Shown here piece after piece: positions 61,446-64,000 of a stretch of DNA of 64,000 nt. Each line of letters begins with the position of its first letter. The stretch's first letter is position 1. The stretch spans positions 1 to 64,000 of the forward strand of contig JAJPKM010000035.1 of NCBI GenBank assembly GCA_021323735.1, read 5' to 3'. The notes below the pieces were generated by a model. It ran no database searches. It was not told the DNA's origin and saw only the letters and a list, made by a program, of their open reading frames with translations. Origin of the DNA: Gammaproteobacteria bacterium (GTDB lineage Bacteria; Pseudomonadota; Gammaproteobacteria; Steroidobacterales; Steroidobacteraceae). Made by a program: the position numbers and the translations under genes.

Positions 61446-61748
61446 TCACCAGCGGCGTGACCCGCCGCCGCCACCACCGCCACTGCCACCGCCGGGCTTT
61501 CTCGGTGCCCGTTCTTGGGCCTCATTCACGCGCAGCGGCCGACCACCCATCTGGAAGCCATTCGTCTGTTGGATTGCGTTTTGCGCCTCACCGGCGGCCA
61601 TATCGACGAACGCGAATCCGCGAGGACGGCCGGTTTCGCGATCGTTGATGAGTTTGACCGATTCGACTTTGCCGTGTCGCTCGAAAATCGCGCGCACTTC
61701 GTCTTCTGTAGCGGTGAAGGGCAGATTGCCAACGTAGATCGTCGTCAT
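61446..61748 (-). CDS. Glycine-rich RRM RNA-binding protein
   Basis: A 100-residue protein with a single RRM. RNP2 is IYVGNL (residues 4-9) and RNP1 is RGFAFVDM (near 43-50). The C-terminal 20 residues are Gly-rich (SGGGGGGGSRRW). Small bacterial proteins of this type are cold- or stress-linked RNA chaperones. It is convergent with the helicase gene and precedes no other gene on its strand. Confidence 0.93.
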   Translation of the reverse strand: MTTIYVGNLPFTATEDEVRAIFERHGKVESVKLINDRETGRPRGFAFVDMAAGEAQNAIQQTNGFQMGGRPLRVNEAQERAPRKPGGGSGGGGGGGSRRW

Positions 61749-61956
61749 TCAACTGGTCTCACTGACATGCACGCAGTGAAGGTGAACTCAAGGATCTCCC
61801 CCTCGCGCGCGGTTTCAAAGCAGACACTCGTGCAACTTGCGGCGTCGAGGTCCGTACCAATCGGCCGTCCCCAATGCTTTCGGAAACGGCCTGATGACCG
61901 ATGCTACGCTCTGAGATAATTGTTGGCAAACCCCACATTTACGGCCAAAAGATGCG

Positions 61957-63912
61957 TTATTCGACTTCCAAGTAGGCGTAGCCGTTGAGCTCATTCTCAT
62001 AGAAGCGTTTGACCGCCTGAGCTTCCGTCAGCGACATCCGGCCTTCCTGCACGGCCCGTTCGCAGTCCCTGGCGATTCCCGGGTACAACTCATCGGTGTC
62101 GTATTCCATGTATTCGAGCACTTTGTTGGCGGTGTCGCCTTTGACGATTTCCTCGATCCACCACCCGCCATCGTCCTGTAGCCGAATGTGCACGACGTGC
62201 GTATCGCCGAACAGGTTGTGCAGATCGCCCAGAGTTTCCTGGTAGGCGCCGACCAGAAATGCCGCCAAGTAATAGGGCGCGCCCGGGATGAGCTCGTGCA
62301 CTTCCAAGGTGCGTTTGGTGACCCGGGGATGGACGAAGCGATCGATTTTACCGTCCGAATCGCAGGTGATATCGGCCAGCACCGCATTGCGCGTCGGCCG
62401 TTCGTTCAGCCGCTGGATGGGCATGATGGGGAAAACCTGGCCGATCGCCCAACTGTCCGGCAGGGATTGGAAAACCGAAAAATTGCAAAAATAAATATCG
62501 CTCAGCATGGCTTCGAGGTTTTCGATCTCCTCGGGTACCCGGTCGAGCTTGCGGCAGTAGTCGCGGATCTTGGCGCATGTGGCCCAGTAGAGCTTCTCCG
62601 CCAGGCCGCGAAATTCGAGGCTCAAGTACCCCAGATTGAACATCTGCAGCACCTGCTCGCGCGCCTGGAGCGCATCGTGATAGCACTCCACCAGGCGCCG
62701 CTCATTCACCGATCGGTAGCTGTCGAATAAATCCAGCACCGGTTGCGGGACTTCTTCCGAGCCGCGGTAGTCCTCGGCCGGTTTCCCGCTTACGTTGAAC
62801 TGGTCGAGCTTGGACGACCCCAGGGTATCGAATACCAGGAGGCTGTGATGGGCCGCGATGGCGCGCCCGGACTCGCTGATGATCATCGGATGCGGCACGT
62901 CGCGCGCATCGCACACGCTCTTGATACGGTACACCACGTCGCTGGCATACTCGTTGAGCGTGTAGTTCATCGAGGACTCGTAGTTGGTCCCGCTGCCGTC
63001 GTAGTCGACCCCCAGTCCGCCGCCGATGTCGATGTATGTGAGCCCCGCGCCCATGATCTTGAGTTCCGCATAGACATGCGCCAGCTCGTTGATGGCGTCC
63101 TTCACGCGACGGATGTCTTGGAGCTGGCTGCCCGGATGGCAGTGGACGAGCTGCAGGCAGTCGAGCATGTTGCGCTCTTTCAATAGCGCATAGAGGTCGA
63201 GAATCTCGCTGATGAACAAGCCGAACTTGGACTTCTCGCCGGCCGATTCGCGCCACCGTCCGGCGCCTTCGCTGGCCAGCTTCACGCGCACGCCGATCCT
63301 GGGCCTCACCCCATAGTGCTCGGCATGCTTGAGTATCAGGTGGATTTCCTCGTAATTCTCCACCACGGGAATGATGGTACGGCCGAGCTTGGTCGCGATC
63401 ATCACCGCTTCGATGTAGCTGTCGTCCTTGAAACCGTTGCACACCACGAGACGGTCCGGGGCATTCTCGGTGATGGCCATGACCGCCAGCAGTTCGGGCT
63501 TGGAGCCGACCTCTAAGCCGAAGCCGAATTCCTTGCCGTAGCGGTAAACCTCCTCGACCACCAAGCGCTGCTGATTGACCTTGATCGGGAACACCGCGGC
63601 ATAGCGATTCTTGTAGTCATTCTCGGTAATGGCGGTGGCGAATGCGTCCGCAAGATGGCGCAGCCGGTGCGCGAGAATATCCGAGAAGCGAACGACCACC
63701 GGCGTGTGCAGGTCGCGCGCTTTCAGTCCTTGGACCACTTCATACAGATCGATTTCGCGGCTCGCGTCCAGATTCGGGCGGATGACCACATGGCCTTGCG
63801 CATTGATCGAGAAATAGCCCTTGCCCCAGGCCTCGACTTGGTACAGGTCCAGCGACTCGGCGATCTTCCACGAGTGATTCGGTCCGTTGAGCGCTTTTGC
63901 GGGCGTGTTCAT
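61957..63912 (-). CDS. speA: Biosynthetic arginine decarboxylase
   Basis: A 651-residue fold-type III PLP enzyme. The PLP lysine is K111 in FPIKVNQQR. Other SpeA hallmarks are FGLEVGSKPELLAVM, VHCHPGSQLQDIRR, YIDIGGGLGVDYDG, SESGRAIAAHHSLLVFD and NFSVFQSLPDSWAIGQVFPIMPI, split over strands. It makes agmatine from arginine, the first step of putrescine synthesis. A short segment of another gene ends 1 base upstream on the same strand, so it is probably the second gene of an operon. Confidence 0.96.
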   Translation of the reverse strand: MNTPAKALNGPNHSWKIAESLDLYQVEAWGKGYFSINAQGHVVIRPNLDASREIDLYEVVQGLKARDLHTPVVVRFSDILAHRLRHLADAFATAITENDYKNRYAAVFPIKVNQQRLVVEEVYRYGKEFGFGLEVGSKPELLAVMAITENAPDRLVVCNGFKDDSYIEAVMIATKLGRTIIPVVENYEEIHLILKHAEHYGVRPRIGVRVKLASEGAGRWRESAGEKSKFGLFISEILDLYALLKERNMLDCLQLVHCHPGSQLQDIRRVKDAINELAHVYAELKIMGAGLTYIDIGGGLGVDYDGSGTNYESSMNYTLNEYASDVVYRIKSVCDARDVPHPMIISESGRAIAAHHSLLVFDTLGSSKLDQFNVSGKPAEDYRGSEEVPQPVLDLFDSYRSVNERRLVECYHDALQAREQVLQMFNLGYLSLEFRGLAEKLYWATCAKIRDYCRKLDRVPEEIENLEAMLSDIYFCNFSVFQSLPDSWAIGQVFPIMPIQRLNERPTRNAVLADITCDSDGKIDRFVHPRVTKRTLEVHELIPGAPYYLAAFLVGAYQETLGDLHNLFGDTHVVHIRLQDDGGWWIEEIVKGDTANKVLEYMEYDTDELYPGIARDCERAVQEGRMSLTEAQAVKRFYENELNGYAYLEVE

Positions 63913-63913
63913 C

Positions 63914-64000
63914 CTATTTCTCCGCGAGAAACGCCAGCCTTTGGGCCGGCGAGGGATAGCGACACACGTAGCCTCGTGTGCCTCCCACGACCTGCATTTC
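63914..64000 (-). CDS. C-terminal end of an unidentified gene upstream of speA
   Basis: An open frame enters from the right edge and gives EMQVVGGTRGYVCRYPSPAQ and a further eight residues before TAG at 63914-63916. Only 28 codons are visible, too few for identification. Polyamine genes such as speE often neighbour speA, so a spermidine synthase-like gene is possible, but this is a guess from position. Confidence 0.4.
   Translation of the reverse strand, partial: EMQVVGGTRGYVCRYPSPAQRLAFLAEK

Overview
The window looks like a GC-rich gammaproteobacterial chromosome, of the Steroidobacterales/Nevskiales/Xanthomonadales type. This is inferred from gene content (a large TonB receptor, speA, ttcA, an M32 carboxypeptidase, an S9 peptidase, a DUF885 lipoprotein, an OFA-type MFS transporter with a porin) and not from any marker gene. 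No rRNA, tRNA, CRISPR array, integrase or intact insertion sequence was seen.

Left arm (1-16.8 kb): the end of an OFA-family MFS transporter, an outer-membrane porin, a lipoprotein and a SPOR-domain protein. A minus-strand block follows: a periplasmic molybdenum hydroxylase of the isoquinoline 1-oxidoreductase type (2Fe-2S subunit, Moco subunit, triheme cytochrome c), a PLP-dependent threonine/serine dehydratase-like enzyme and a cytosolic acetamidase/formamidase. An APC permease, a MATE exporter and a second, exported acetamidase/formamidase complete it. The block reads as uptake and catabolism of a nitrogen-containing compound.

Conjugation block (17.0-33.7 kb): ssb, virB2, virB3, [inverted AAA ATPase], virB4-virB11, two paralogous VirD4-type coupling proteins, a zinc-ribbon protein, a MobA/MobL relaxase and a GIY-YIG-like protein. 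The genes are tightly packed with ATGA/GTGA/TTGA overlaps and many GTG/TTG starts. They include a 51-codon VirB7-like lipoprotein gene. No integrase, VirB1 or replication gene is visible here, so this is a T4SS/mobilisation core whose element boundaries are not in view or have been lost.

Middle (33.7-48.5 kb): two glutathione S-transferase-like genes set among a dispersed palindromic repeat, a DUF885 peptidase-like lipoprotein and a bufferin operon (bufA2-type precursor, MNIO enzyme, DUF2063 partner). Next is a four-gene run of a SEC-C/TPR sulfotransferase, two 2OG-Fe(II) oxygenases and a TPR-AspH hydroxylase. It faces a TonB-dependent receptor and lies near a secreted glutaminyl cyclotransferase. 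This run is the best candidate for an under-described peptide or protein tailoring system.

Right arm (48.5-64 kb): mostly housekeeping. It holds an LEA/WHy lipoprotein, M32 carboxypeptidase, ttcA, an HEAGH metallopeptidase with an ATP-grasp ligase, an S9 peptidase, a HAD phosphatase, conserved unknowns, a NUDIX hydrolase, an RRM protein and speA. It also holds a UvrD-family helicase preceded by a strong LexA-box match.
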